Of a DNA stretch of 64,000 bases, positions 28,680 through 37,781 are shown one piece after another; the stretch's first letter is position 1; each line of letters opens with the position of its first letter. Position numbers and translations under genes: made by a program. The notes under the pieces are model-generated. The model did no database searches. It saw nothing but the letters and a program-made list of their open reading frames with translations, and had not been told where the DNA came from. The stretch is from assembly GCF_023746535.1 (NCBI RefSeq), contig NZ_CP098747.1, positions 3,647,501-3,711,500 on the forward strand, written 5' to 3'. The stretch comes from Sneathiella marina (GTDB taxonomy: Bacteria; Pseudomonadota; Alphaproteobacteria; Sneathiellales; Sneathiellaceae).

Positions 28680-29334
28680 GATAGGCCTCCGCCAAATCCA
28701 GATAAACATAATCGCCCGGATTTTCCGCATTTTCGCCCCATAAAGCTTTTGCTGAAAAGGCGACATTGTAGCAATGTTGTGGATGCGGTCCCTGACCAGC
28801 AGCAACCGTATCGGCAAACTGAAAAACCCCCTCATCTTTGGTGATCTTCCCCAGTCTGCCGCGCACATATCGAGGGACCCTGGTATGCCCTTGCGGACAA
28901 TTAGCCCGAACCCGTACGGTCTGGCCCACGATAAATCCAGCGGGATAATCTGCCGGCGGAAAGCGCATGTCCTGACCGGTTTTCATGGCATCGACCAACG
29001 CTTCCGGGCGTGATGGCGGATGGGCGTCCAGATCCACGCTGAACTGCATTTTTCCCTCTCGCAATTCATCTTCACTGACTAATCCGGCATCTTTCATCAG
29101 CTCTTCCGTCGCATATAGCCATTTGTCAAAATAGTCCCATCGAAGGTAGTCAACGGCCGGCAGCTGTTCGATTTTTTGGCGATGCATATCGGCAACGTAA
29201 GGTGTTGGTCCCGCCAATGCCTGGACCAGCGCAAAGGCACGGCGCTGACAGTGCCACTTGAAGGCAACGTCCTCTTCCTTGATCGGAACCGGCCCGAAAC
29301 CATGCATTCCGCCCAGGTCATGTATACCGTCCAT
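28666..29334 (-). CDS. nthB: Nitrile hydratase beta subunit
   Basis: The 222-residue protein starts MDGIHDLGGMHGFGPV, the invariant N-terminus of nitrile hydratase beta subunits, and ends with the SH3-like C-terminal domain (VRVRANCPQGHTRVPRYVRG...YVYLDLAEAYLEHI). It packs against the alpha subunit around the metal centre. The frame could open 18 bases earlier at a GTG, but the conserved N-terminus fixes the ATG at 29334. It lies 38 bases after the alpha gene and overlaps the accessory gene. Confidence 0.95.
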   Translation of the reverse strand: MDGIHDLGGMHGFGPVPIKEEDVAFKWHCQRRAFALVQALAGPTPYVADMHRQKIEQLPAVDYLRWDYFDKWLYATEELMKDAGLVSEDELREGKMQFSVDLDAHPPSRPEALVDAMKTGQDMRFPPADYPAGFIVGQTVRVRANCPQGHTRVPRYVRGRLGKITKDEGVFQFADTVAAGQGPHPQHCYNVAFSAKALWGENAENPGDYVYLDLAEAYLEHI

Positions 29335-29372
29335 ATCCTTTTCCCCTTGCACATCCAGGCCCGCATTGGCGG

Positions 29373-30020
29373 CTAGATGAAAGCCGTTCCAATCATCCCG
29401 TTTCGGGTTACCAGTTCAGCCAGTTGACATGCATCCAGCTCGTCCGTGCCGTGCGGTCGCTGGGGCAGAACCATAAACCTGATCTCGGCCGTGCTGTCCC
29501 AAACCTTAATTTCAATATTCTTTGATAACTGCAGGCCAAATTCGGCCAGTACACTTCGAGGTTCCCGAACAATTCGCGACCGATACGCTGCCCCCTTATA
29601 CCAGGCCGGCGGCAGGCCAAGGACCGGCCAGGGATAACAGGAACATAAAGTACAGACAATGACGTTATGAACATCAGGTGTATTCTCGACAACCCGCATA
29701 TGCTCCCCTTGATAGCCCTTGAAGCCCATGCTGTGAATTGCTGCCGTACCATCGGCAAGCAACCAGTCCTTGAACTCCGCATCGACCCACGCTCTTGCAA
29801 CAACCGACGCGCCGTTACGGGGGCCGGTTTCACGCTCGTAATATTCAATAATCCTGTCCAGGGCTTCTGGATCGACCAGGCCTTTTGCAACCGCCAATTC
29901 CTCAAGCGCCCTTACCCGCAAAGTTGCCCCTTCCTCCAGCGGATCGTGATCATGGTCATGTTCATGGTCATGGGGCTGGCCAGACTTCCCCGGTATATCC
30001 CTGTTGTCGTTATGTGACAT
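29373..30020 (-). CDS. nthA: Nitrile hydratase alpha subunit, cobalt type
   Basis: The 215-residue metal-bearing subunit hydrates nitriles to amides. The claw motif [11 protein letters not shown] (cysteines 123, 126, 128; Ser127) binds the metal. Thr in CTLC marks the cobalt class, where iron enzymes have Ser. The N-terminus [10 protein letters not shown] (about 17-26) is an extra metal-binding His-Asp stretch. It lies 15 bases after the amidase gene on the same strand, so amide made here passes to the amidase product. Confidence 0.95.
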   Translation of the reverse strand: MSHNDNRDIPGKSGQPHDHEHDHDHDPLEEGATLRVRALEELAVAKGLVDPEALDRIIEYYERETGPRNGASVVARAWVDAEFKDWLLADGTAAIHSMGFKGYQGEHMRVVENTPDVHNVIVCTLCSCYPWPVLGLPPAWYKGAAYRSRIVREPRSVLAEFGLQLSKNIEIKVWDSTAEIRFMVLPQRPHGTDELDACQLAELVTRNGMIGTAFI

Positions 30021-30035
30021 TATTCTTCACCCCTG

Positions 30036-31421
30036 TTAAAGCCCAGATCTAACGCTATTGATCTCTGCCAGCTGACATTGCGTGATGGCTTGATAATGCG
30101 GTCGAATTGAAAATAATTGCTCAAGCTGCCGCGCGATCATGAGGATGTCGCCATCGCCCTCACAACGGCCGACCAGTTGAATACTCACGGCCCGGCCGTC
30201 CGGCCTGAGAACCGCTGGCATTGAGACAGTCGGATGGCCGGTTTGGTTAAATAACGACGTATAGCGAACAGTTACTTCCAGCTTGCTCCTGCTAACCCCT
30301 CCAACCTGCACAGCCATTTCTCCCCTCAGCGGTGAATCTGTGGGCAATGTCGGCAATATTATCGCATCAACCTCTTTCAGAATACTATCAACAGTCAAAT
30401 ACGCATTATAGCGCAAACGTTCAGCCTCATTGCACATCTCAACCGTTAGATCTCGACCGAACTCAACAGTATTGCGGGCGACTTCCGGATAGTCCGGCCA
30501 ATCACCCGGAAAATGGGCAATGTGGAAATCTGCCGCTTCCCGTGAAAGATTAATCATGTGAAAATTCATAACCTGATCCGGGTCGGGCAAGGTGACGTTT
30601 CTCATCTCAATACCCTCGACCACAAGCGCACAAGCGACCTGCTCCATGGCCGCCCGTATATCCGGGTCAGCATCCTGGAAAAAAACCACTGGCATCCCCA
30701 GCCTAATGTGTTGCAAGGGCACTCTGGTATCAGGTTTCTCGAATTTCGGATCAATGATCGATTGAAGGATCTGTAAGTCTTCAACAGATCTCGCCATCGG
30801 TCCAACATGATCAAGGGAGGGGGCAAGAGGAAAAACGCCCAGGGCATCCACCCGGCCCCAGGTCGGTTTAAACCCATATACGGAACAGCAAGCAGCGGGT
30901 ATTCGAATGCTGCCACCCGTATCTGTTCCAAGGGCCGCATACGCCATTCCGGCGGCGATGACGGCCCCCGATCCGCCACTTGAGCCGCCGACCGTCCGAT
31001 TCGGGGCAAGCGGGTTGATGACATTTGGCGTGTCTGTGGAAAAAGCGCCGGGGTCGGTTTCTGTCACACCAATGACAACGGCCCCGGCGCCTCGCAATGC
31101 CTTTACAACAGGAGCATCAAGGGCGGGCTGATGGCCAGAGCGACTGGCAAGACCCGCACTGCAAATTGCAGGACTGGTATCGATTAAATCCTTGATCGCG
31201 ATTGGGACACCGTCCAAAAGGCCCTTTGATACGCCTTGCTGCCTTCGCGTATCAGACGCCTTGGCTTCTTCAAGGGCTGTCTCGGGCAGAAGCTGGCTAT
31301 ACGCACCAATGGACGGGTTCAATCGCCGAATTATCGAAAATAATTCGCTGCAAAGCTCGAAAGATGAAATTTCTCCGGATCCTAGTTTTTCTGAAACAGC
31401 TTTAAGGGTTTCAAAACTCAT
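30036..31421 (-). CDS. Amidase (amidase-signature family)
   Basis: The 461-residue protein has the Ser-cisSer-Lys triad of the amidase-signature family: VPIAIKDLID (Lys77), VGGSSGGSGAV (cis-Ser147) and GTDTGGSIRIPA (nucleophile Ser171). It hydrolyses amides to the acid plus ammonia. Placed directly before nitrile hydratase, it is expected to take that enzyme's amide product. A 209-base gap before it (31422-31630) has TTGTAAAAATACAA, a short inverted repeat, at 31448-31461, and may contain a promoter for the amidase-nthAB unit. Confidence 0.92.
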   Translation of the reverse strand: MSFETLKAVSEKLGSGEISSFELCSELFSIIRRLNPSIGAYSQLLPETALEEAKASDTRRQQGVSKGLLDGVPIAIKDLIDTSPAICSAGLASRSGHQPALDAPVVKALRGAGAVVIGVTETDPGAFSTDTPNVINPLAPNRTVGGSSGGSGAVIAAGMAYAALGTDTGGSIRIPAACCSVYGFKPTWGRVDALGVFPLAPSLDHVGPMARSVEDLQILQSIIDPKFEKPDTRVPLQHIRLGMPVVFFQDADPDIRAAMEQVACALVVEGIEMRNVTLPDPDQVMNFHMINLSREAADFHIAHFPGDWPDYPEVARNTVEFGRDLTVEMCNEAERLRYNAYLTVDSILKEVDAIILPTLPTDSPLRGEMAVQVGGVSRSKLEVTVRYTSLFNQTGHPTVSMPAVLRPDGRAVSIQLVGRCEGDGDILMIARQLEQLFSIRPHYQAITQCQLAEINSVRSGL

Positions 31422-31630
31422 ATAATTCAGCTTTCAGTGACGGTATGTTGTAAAAATACAATTTTAAACAGCATTCATTCCGTGAAGATTGTAAATGCGG
31501 CCACCGACCTGAAGTATCCAAACCTAATAATGTTTACATTGACTTCTTTATAAGTAATAGGGGAATAGAGTCGGGCTAATCGTTCTGATGGAAAGGCCTC
31601 CTAAAAAGAAATTTTGATTATTACAGTGCT

Positions 31631-32680
31631 CTAAACTGAATTGAGCATTCCCGTCTGGCGATGACAGTTGAAATATTCGAACTGCTGATCACAGGCTCTT
31701 AGAACACTCATTTCATGATATAAGCGAAGCTTGTACCCTTCGCCGGCGGTTTTGTAATGTTGGATACCGGCCCTGAAGATGGCCAAATGTGTTTCTTTTT
31801 GAACCCATTCCTCGATTGCTGCCAGTGAGTGCCATGCGCTCAAACTATAAGTCTTGTCTGTTGAGCCCTGTTCCGTCAGCAACGTCATATAGCGATTGAA
31901 AAAGCAGCCGATACCGGCACCGCCGTCGCGAATTTCCAGCATTCCCCTGTCGAGAAACGGTTTCACTTCACGAAGATAAAAATCCCGCTCCTGCTGCTCG
32001 GTATCAGACCAGTCCTGGCCGGATCGCAAGAGACATAAATTCTCGTGCGGTGCGATCGAAACAAGACGCCCCCGTGTTTCCGGGCGGATTTCAGACCCAG
32101 CTTTAAGGGCGGCCGTTGGCTCCAGGGCCTCCGTTTGGGCGCGCGGAAGGCGGTCCCGCGCACTCCCCCAATAACCATGGGTATCCGTCTCACCGCTCAT
32201 GCCCCTTGCAATTTTGGAATATCCTTCAGGATACGGATGGGAGAAGGTCGTTTCCGTGTCGGCAATGCCCGGCGTGTAACATTCTTTGAAAAATCCAAGA
32301 TCCCCATCAAGACTCGCGTCCGCATGCCACCAGTCCGGCGTTAATCCGGTTTGCCAACGGTGAAATTCCTGCGCGTCATCCCAGTACCCGACAACGATGA
32401 CATTCGTGTATTCAGCCTCATCGACATAACTGGCCATATCCCAGAATGACGGTTTATGCGGGGCTGAAAACCCTTGTTTCAACCGGTCAACTGCTGCAAT
32501 AGCCTGCTCGGTTTCCACCCGATATTGCACCCCGAAATAAGCCATGACCAATGTCACCACATCAGGGTCAAAGCGTGCTGAAAACGAGGGAGATACAGGC
32601 TTGAAAGTCTCATCTGCGCCAAGCGGGCGGGTACGCGGGACACGCAGATGCGCCGGAATTGCAGCTTCAAGCTTTTTCAT
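31631..32680 (-). CDS. oxd: Aldoxime dehydratase (haem enzyme, OxdA/OxdB family)
   Basis: The 349-residue protein matches the phenylacetaldoxime/aliphatic aldoxime dehydratase family in length and in the C-terminal KLRLYHEMSVL...FEYFNCHRQTGML. These enzymes bind haem b and convert aldoximes to nitriles in the cytoplasm. By position relative to known enzymes, His298 (THLAIF) is the likely axial haem ligand, and His322, Ser220 (LLRSGQDW) and an Arg in ARDRLPR (175-180) the likely catalytic residues. It is last in the ABC-transporter run, 66 bases after livM. Confidence 0.93.
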   Translation of the reverse strand: MKKLEAAIPAHLRVPRTRPLGADETFKPVSPSFSARFDPDVVTLVMAYFGVQYRVETEQAIAAVDRLKQGFSAPHKPSFWDMASYVDEAEYTNVIVVGYWDDAQEFHRWQTGLTPDWWHADASLDGDLGFFKECYTPGIADTETTFSHPYPEGYSKIARGMSGETDTHGYWGSARDRLPRAQTEALEPTAALKAGSEIRPETRGRLVSIAPHENLCLLRSGQDWSDTEQQERDFYLREVKPFLDRGMLEIRDGGAGIGCFFNRYMTLLTEQGSTDKTYSLSAWHSLAAIEEWVQKETHLAIFRAGIQHYKTAGEGYKLRLYHEMSVLRACDQQFEYFNCHRQTGMLNSV

Positions 32681-32746
32681 TCTGTCAAATCTCCCAACCC
32701 ACTCAAACGAACTGTCGACTGATGTCCAAATCCGCTTTCTGTCCTT

Positions 32747-33793
32747 TTATGAACTTTGCGCCCGCACCGGTTTCGCACGCTGCTCCTTTGCATTCCTGCC
32801 CGTATTCTGGCCAAGCCGTGATAAAATTCCGCGCGGGGCGCCGGCAATTCCTTTCGGTAGAAAAAGAACGAAAATCACAAGGACAATCCCGATGGCCGTG
32901 TTGCGTATATCCCCCATGCTTTTGGCGACCTCGACGAGGATCATCATGGCCATTGCCCCGAAAATCGGGCCCCATGTGGATTTCAACCCGCCGACCACCA
33001 GCATGGCCAGAATGAAAACAAGTGTTGGAAACTCCAGCAGGCTTGGCCCGGCAAACCGGAAATGGGCGGCATAGACGGCCCCGGAAAGGCCGGTAAAAAA
33101 AGCCGTAATTACAAACGCGATAATGTGAAATTTTGTTCTGTTAAGGCCCCGGCTCGCGGCATAGGCGGGGCTGTCATTCAATGCGCGGAACGCCAGCCCC
33201 AAGCGACCGTGAATGACCAGTATTGATGCCACGAACGACACCGCCAGGGACGCCAGCACAACAAAATAGTTGCCGACAATCCAGTTTCCTTTCAGCAGCT
33301 TGCGAAATCCCAAATCCTGGAAAGCCGAAAATCCATTGCCTCCCCCGAACAAGGGCTGACAGGTTCCACCTGCCGTGACAAAACATTCCGCGTCCGTAAT
33401 GATCAGGGTATGAACCATAAAGACAATGGCAAAGGTCAAAAGGGCCACATAGGCGGTTCCCAGGCGCAGGCAGGCAAGCCCGATAACCAGGGCAATTAGC
33501 GCGGCTACCGCCGCACCGACCGGCAAACCCAGCCAGGGCGAAAAATCGAGGTAAGTCGCCGACATTCCGACCATATATGCCCCAATTGCAAAAAACAGCA
33601 TTTGGCCGAGCGAAAAAACGCCGGCATGGCCCAGCAGGACGTTCCACTGAATAGCGACCGAGGCCCACAGCATAAAAATAATGATCTCGCCCATGAAGTA
33701 ACGTTGGGTGATAAAGAACGGTAATATGGCCATTCCCATGAGAAAAAAAGCTGCCAGTAAAATATTGCGTTGTATCTCGCTTAAACGGCTCAT
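32747..33793 (-). CDS. livM: Liv-type ABC transporter permease LivM
   Basis: The 348-residue permease of the branched-chain amino acid/amide/urea importer class has about ten hydrophobic spans and the family pattern GRLGLAFRALNDSPAYAASRGLNRTKFHI. Its gene overlaps livH by four bases. It pairs with LivH in the membrane to carry ligand from the periplasmic binding protein. In this cluster the likely cargo is a nitrile, amide or amino-acid-like compound, which sequence cannot settle. Confidence 0.92.
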   Translation of the reverse strand: MSRLSEIQRNILLAAFFLMGMAILPFFITQRYFMGEIIIFMLWASVAIQWNVLLGHAGVFSLGQMLFFAIGAYMVGMSATYLDFSPWLGLPVGAAVAALIALVIGLACLRLGTAYVALLTFAIVFMVHTLIITDAECFVTAGGTCQPLFGGGNGFSAFQDLGFRKLLKGNWIVGNYFVVLASLAVSFVASILVIHGRLGLAFRALNDSPAYAASRGLNRTKFHIIAFVITAFFTGLSGAVYAAHFRFAGPSLLEFPTLVFILAMLVVGGLKSTWGPIFGAMAMMILVEVAKSMGDIRNTAIGIVLVIFVLFLPKGIAGAPRGILSRLGQNTGRNAKEQRAKPVRAQSS

Positions 33794-34668
33794 GACCGCA
33801 CCACCTCATGCTTGCCGAACAGGCCGGTCGGTTTAAAAATCAAGACACAGATAACAAGGCCGAGCATAACTGGAAATCCATATCGCACGCCGAAGTAATA
33901 CCCGATCGCAGCCTCGAATAAACCGAGGCTGATCGCGGCGAAACCCGCACCTGTGACACTTCCCAATCCGGCGACAACACAGATGATGAAGGCCCGGATC
34001 AACGGGTTCGAGCCCATATCAGGAGAGAGGCTTGCCAGGGACGAAATCAATATCCCGGCAGCGCCTGCAAGGACCCCGGCAATGATAATCACCTGAAGAT
34101 AGACATGCTCGGTTTTCACCCCCATCAGCTTCGCCGCATCCTGATTCATTGCAGTCGCCCGGATAGCCATTCCAAACCGCGTCCTTTTCAGAAGCCAGGC
34201 CATGATGCCGATCATGGCGGCGGCGATGACTAAGATGGCGATTGACTGATAGGTGACGGCCGTGTTGGCAAATTTGAAACTTCCCTCAATCTGAACCGGT
34301 TGCTTGAACGGATAGGCGCCATACTGCTTCAGGATCAGATCCTGCAACAAGATGGCAACCCCGGCTGTGGCAACCATGATGGTTGTCTGAAAATCCTCCC
34401 TCTGCAGCATAAAGCGGACAACCAGCACATGCATTATGGCGCCAACGGCACCGCCGGCAAAAACGCCGGCAAGCAACGCCAGGGGGAGGGACAGCCCCCA
34501 CAATGTCGCGGCGGAATAGGCGCCATATGCTCCGATCGTCATAAACAGGCCATGGGCCATATTGAACATACCCATGGTGCCATAGGTCAATGCCAGGCCG
34601 ACAGATGCCAACGCATACATGGAGCCCAGGGTGAGGCCGGTAACCAATATCTGAAAAATCGCATCCAA
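33790..34668 (-). CDS. livH: Liv-type ABC transporter permease LivH
   Basis: The 292-residue permease starts MDAIFQILVTGLTLGSMYAL and contains the cytoplasmic coupling motif FGMAIRATAMNQDAAKLMGV and GLGSVTGAGFAAISLGLFEA, typical of the LivH half of these importers. It starts four bases after the ATPase gene livF (34673) stop and overlaps livM, so the operon is translated as a coupled unit. Confidence 0.93.
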   Translation of the reverse strand: MDAIFQILVTGLTLGSMYALASVGLALTYGTMGMFNMAHGLFMTIGAYGAYSAATLWGLSLPLALLAGVFAGGAVGAIMHVLVVRFMLQREDFQTTIMVATAGVAILLQDLILKQYGAYPFKQPVQIEGSFKFANTAVTYQSIAILVIAAAMIGIMAWLLKRTRFGMAIRATAMNQDAAKLMGVKTEHVYLQVIIIAGVLAGAAGILISSLASLSPDMGSNPLIRAFIICVVAGLGSVTGAGFAAISLGLFEAAIGYYFGVRYGFPVMLGLVICVLIFKPTGLFGKHEVVRS

Positions 34669-34672
34669 TGCC

Positions 34673-35383
34673 CTATCCCCCCAAATATGTTTTCAGGATA
34701 TCACCCGAATTCGCCAACTCTTCAGCGGACCCGTTCCACGCGAAGTCGCCGCCATCCATCAAATGAAAGGCACTTGCCACCTTGGCAACACGGCTCGGAT
34801 TTTCCTCGACGACAAGGATAGATTTCTGTCCGCCCGCGAGATGCCCGAGCGCGTCATAAATCTGCTCAATTATTAACGGAGCCAAACCCAGGGAGGGCTC
34901 GTCAATCATCATCATCTGCCCATCCGCCATCATGCCGCGGCCAATACCGACCATCCGGCGCTCTCCGCCCGACAAGCTATTCGCCCGTTGCTGTCGCCTC
35001 TCAAGCAATCGGGGAAACAAGTCATACACTTCGTGTAATGTTTGACGGATGGCCCGGGCGTTCTTCCGGGAAAATGAGCCCATCATGAGATTTTCCTCAA
35101 CGGTCATACTGCTGAAAAGCTGGTCACCCTGGGGGACCAGAACCAGCCCGATCCGCGCCCGATCCGGCGCGCTCGCAGGAACGGCGGCGCCATCAAACAA
35201 TATCTCGCCGCTCAACGTCGGCAGCAGTCCGGAAATTGCCTTGAGAAGTGTTGATTTTCCATGCCCGTTCGGCCCGATAATAGCCGTAATACTCCCGCGC
35301 TCAACGTCCATATCTATGTTATGAAGAACTTTCAGATTCTTATAGCCAGAAGACAGTCCCTTAACGGATAATATTTTATCCAT
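34673..35383 (-). CDS. livF: Liv-type ABC transporter ATPase LivF
   Basis: The 236-residue ATPase has all canonical motifs: Walker A GPNGHGKST, signature NSLSGGERRM, Walker B MMMIDEP and an H-loop region VVEENPSRV (Glu/Asn variant usual for LivF). It pairs with LivG in the cytoplasm to power uptake. It lies four bases after livG. Confidence 0.94.
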   Translation of the reverse strand: MDKILSVKGLSSGYKNLKVLHNIDMDVERGSITAIIGPNGHGKSTLLKAISGLLPTLSGEILFDGAAVPASAPDRARIGLVLVPQGDQLFSSMTVEENLMMGSFSRKNARAIRQTLHEVYDLFPRLLERRQQRANSLSGGERRMVGIGRGMMADGQMMMIDEPSLGLAPLIIEQIYDALGHLAGGQKSILVVEENPSRVAKVASAFHLMDGGDFAWNGSAEELANSGDILKTYLGG

Positions 35384-35387
35384 ATGC

Positions 35388-36185
35388 TCAGTCTCCCCCC
35401 ATCTCGTCAGCCTCGGATCCCAAATAGACTGACTTCACCAGAGGATCCGCCGCCATTCCCGGGGGAGTGCCATCATAAATGAGCTTTCCTTGATGCATGA
35501 TCAGGGCTCTGTCCGCAACTGTGGTCAGAAATCGCATCACATGCTCGATAAAGACGATACAAGTTCCCTTACCCCGTAGATTTATCATCAGCTCAATGAA
35601 TTCATCGATCTCCGCCGGCATCAATCCGCCAACAGGCTCGTCCAGCAATAAAATTTGCGGGTGATGAACAACAGCGGACGCCACCATCAGTTTTTTCCGG
35701 TCAAGCACCGGGATGTTGGAAACCAGATCATCCGCAATATCAGCCAGTCCATACTCCGCAAGGCAAGACATCGATTTTTCACGATGCGCCTTGCTCAGCA
35801 GCAGGCCCGCTTCCTCGTTACCCGACCCATTCACAACAGAGGCCAGCATATTCTGCAACACAGTCAGGCTTCCGAATCCGCTGGTAACCTGAAAGGTCCG
35901 CGCCATCCCCATATGAAACAGCTTGTGCGGTGCTATCCCGGTAATTGCCTGCCCGTTAAACAGAACCTGACCCGCAGAAACCGCTGTCAGGCCGGAAATC
36001 AAATCGAAAAAAGTCGTCTTTCCGGCTCCGTTAGGTCCCCCGATACCAATTGTCTCGCCAGCTGCGATGTTCAAATTGATGCCGTCAACAGCTTTCAAGG
36101 CACCATAGTGCTTTTTTACCTGTCGACACTCAAGAAGGGACTCAACGGATCCGGTCACGACCATGCGCCTTCCTATGTCATCCAC
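35388..36185 (-). CDS. livG: Liv-type ABC transporter ATPase LivG, degenerate signature
   Basis: The 265-residue ATPase has Walker A GPNGAGKTT, Walker B ILLLDEPVGG and the H-loop FIEHVMRF. The ABC signature, normally PYGQQR or SGGQ-like, is replaced by PVLDRKKL (about residues 159-166). One of the two ATP sites of the LivF-LivG dimer would therefore be non-canonical. The start overlaps the binding-protein gene by 13 bases; an ATG seven codons later is possible. Confidence 0.9.
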   Translation of the reverse strand: MDDIGRRMVVTGSVESLLECRQVKKHYGALKAVDGINLNIAAGETIGIGGPNGAGKTTFFDLISGLTAVSAGQVLFNGQAITGIAPHKLFHMGMARTFQVTSGFGSLTVLQNMLASVVNGSGNEEAGLLLSKAHREKSMSCLAEYGLADIADDLVSNIPVLDRKKLMVASAVVHHPQILLLDEPVGGLMPAEIDEFIELMINLRGKGTCIVFIEHVMRFLTTVADRALIMHQGKLIYDGTPPGMAADPLVKSVYLGSEADEMGGD

Positions 36186-37498
36186 GAGGGTTTTTCAAAT
36201 TTTGCAATATCGTATGGTGCCGGCGAAATGATATAGCCATTATCCTCCTTCTTCTTGATCTGGCTGAATATATGCGGCATCCCAAGCGAGGGATCATCGG
36301 TCTCCACCGGATAGGAGTATCCGGACTGGGTATCCGCATGGAATCGCATGACCCCAAGCGGTGTCCGATATATACTGTCTTTCAAGCGCGCCGCAATTTT
36401 GCGGTTTTGCTCCTCTTCGTAAGGCTCCCCTGCACCCCCGGCCAGGGCTGCCGCCTGAGCGTATAAATGCAAGGCAGAATAAGTTTGCCCGCCCCCATTC
36501 GGAGAGGCTTTGTCGCCATATTTCTCAAGATAGGTTGTTGTGAAGTCCTGACCGATCACGCCGGAGAGAACGCCGATATTGGTCGCGTACAGGACACCCT
36601 CCGACGCGCTACCGGCAATATCCCTGAACGCCGCCAATGAAGCACCATACTGAAGATAAATCAGGCTATCCGTCGGATTGTTCATAAACTGGATCATAAA
36701 CTGAGCCTGATCCTGAGGGAAGAAATGCGTATTTACAATGAAGGCCGGCGGATCCGCCCGGAGTTTTGCCAGCGTAGGACCCCATTCCGATGTTGGCGCC
36801 TGCACAGTTTCATACAAGGAAATTTCATATCCATATTCTTTCGCCCGCCCCTCAATCGCCTTGGCAATATTGATCGAGTAGGTAATGGGACCTGTAATAA
36901 GGGCTATTTTTCTGTTTGGCGGCGTAAATTGCCCGGTATCTTCCAGGTTTTTTATGAAATCGAGATAGGCAAATCCGTAAAAAAGCTCGGACGGGCAATA
37001 CATAAAGGATCCCCAAAACCGTTTTGGGTCGTTGCTGACGAGATCGGCATGCGCCCGGGCGGTATCCGCATGCATGTAAAGCACAGAGGAATCAGCCGCC
37101 ACGTTCTGAAGCGCAATCTGCGATCCAAGGTTATAACCGGAAATCAGGACACTCGCGTTGCTGCGATCAATCAGCCGCTGTGCGGCACTGCTGATAACGT
37201 CATCGCCTTTTGTCTCCGTGTCCTCGAACGCCAGCTCGATAGGTCGGCCGAGAATGCCACCGGCAGCGTTAATTTCCTCAGCGGCCATCTCCAGACCCCG
37301 CTTGAATTCCGCCCCATCCGCGGCAACCCCGCCGGTCAGCGGTAGCGGGCCGCCGACAACGACAGGGTCCGAAGATTGAGCAGATGCGGTTTGGTTAAGC
37401 CCTGCCAATACAGCAGCCGAGCCAACACCGCCCAGGCCTGCTGTTTTCAGAAAATTACGTCGCGACGCTACTGTTTTACCCTTTGAGCTGCGTGTCAT
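36173..37498 (-). CDS. Liv-type substrate-binding protein with Tat signal
   Basis: The 441-residue periplasmic protein starts with a twin-arginine signal (ASRRNFLKTAG, hydrophobic core, cleavage near ASAQS) and continues as a type I Leu/Ile/Val/amide-binding fold (VVVGGPLPLTGGVAADGAEFKRGLEMA). It should capture the ligand for LivHMGF. Tat export means it folds in the cytoplasm first. It is the first gene of the importer run; a LysR gene ends 283 bases upstream, leaving room for a promoter. Confidence 0.92.
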   Translation of the reverse strand: MTRSSKGKTVASRRNFLKTAGLGGVGSAAVLAGLNQTASAQSSDPVVVGGPLPLTGGVAADGAEFKRGLEMAAEEINAAGGILGRPIELAFEDTETKGDDVISSAAQRLIDRSNASVLISGYNLGSQIALQNVAADSSVLYMHADTARAHADLVSNDPKRFWGSFMYCPSELFYGFAYLDFIKNLEDTGQFTPPNRKIALITGPITYSINIAKAIEGRAKEYGYEISLYETVQAPTSEWGPTLAKLRADPPAFIVNTHFFPQDQAQFMIQFMNNPTDSLIYLQYGASLAAFRDIAGSASEGVLYATNIGVLSGVIGQDFTTTYLEKYGDKASPNGGGQTYSALHLYAQAAALAGGAGEPYEEEQNRKIAARLKDSIYRTPLGVMRFHADTQSGYSYPVETDDPSLGMPHIFSQIKKKEDNGYIISPAPYDIAKFEKPSWMT

Positions 37499-37706
37499 TT
37501 TGTCCCTCTCCTGTCTTAGGTTGTTTTCAGATTTTCATGCCCGGCAAGATTCTTCCGAGAATATTCAAATCAAATATCCGGAGGCGCCAACACCACATCA
37601 GTGCTGCATGTCAAACCACCTGCCAGCCGGTGATGTTCCGGCTTCTACACATAAAGATGACAGATATTCCCATCTAGAAATATCCAAATGTAATAATATT
37701 CAGTTT

Positions 37707-37722
37707 GAGAATTATCTATGTA
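37707..37722. promoter_or_regulatory. Candidate shared operator, copy before the importer operon
   Basis: GAGAATTATCTATGTA on the plus strand matches GAGATTTATCTATGTA on the minus strand at 38711-38696 at 15 of 16 positions. Both copies lie upstream of genes in this cluster, next to the LysR gene. It is a candidate LysR-type binding site. Confidence 0.4.
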
Positions 37723-37781
37723 TTACCGATGATATGAGATCAGACCACGAGAAGCACCGCCCCGCCAAAATCGGCCCCCGG

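Noticed and set aside
28680-28868. N-terminal extension of the nitrile hydratase accessory protein frame
   Set aside because: It overlaps the beta-subunit gene in another frame; GGAGG six bases before the TTG at 28679 marks the true start.
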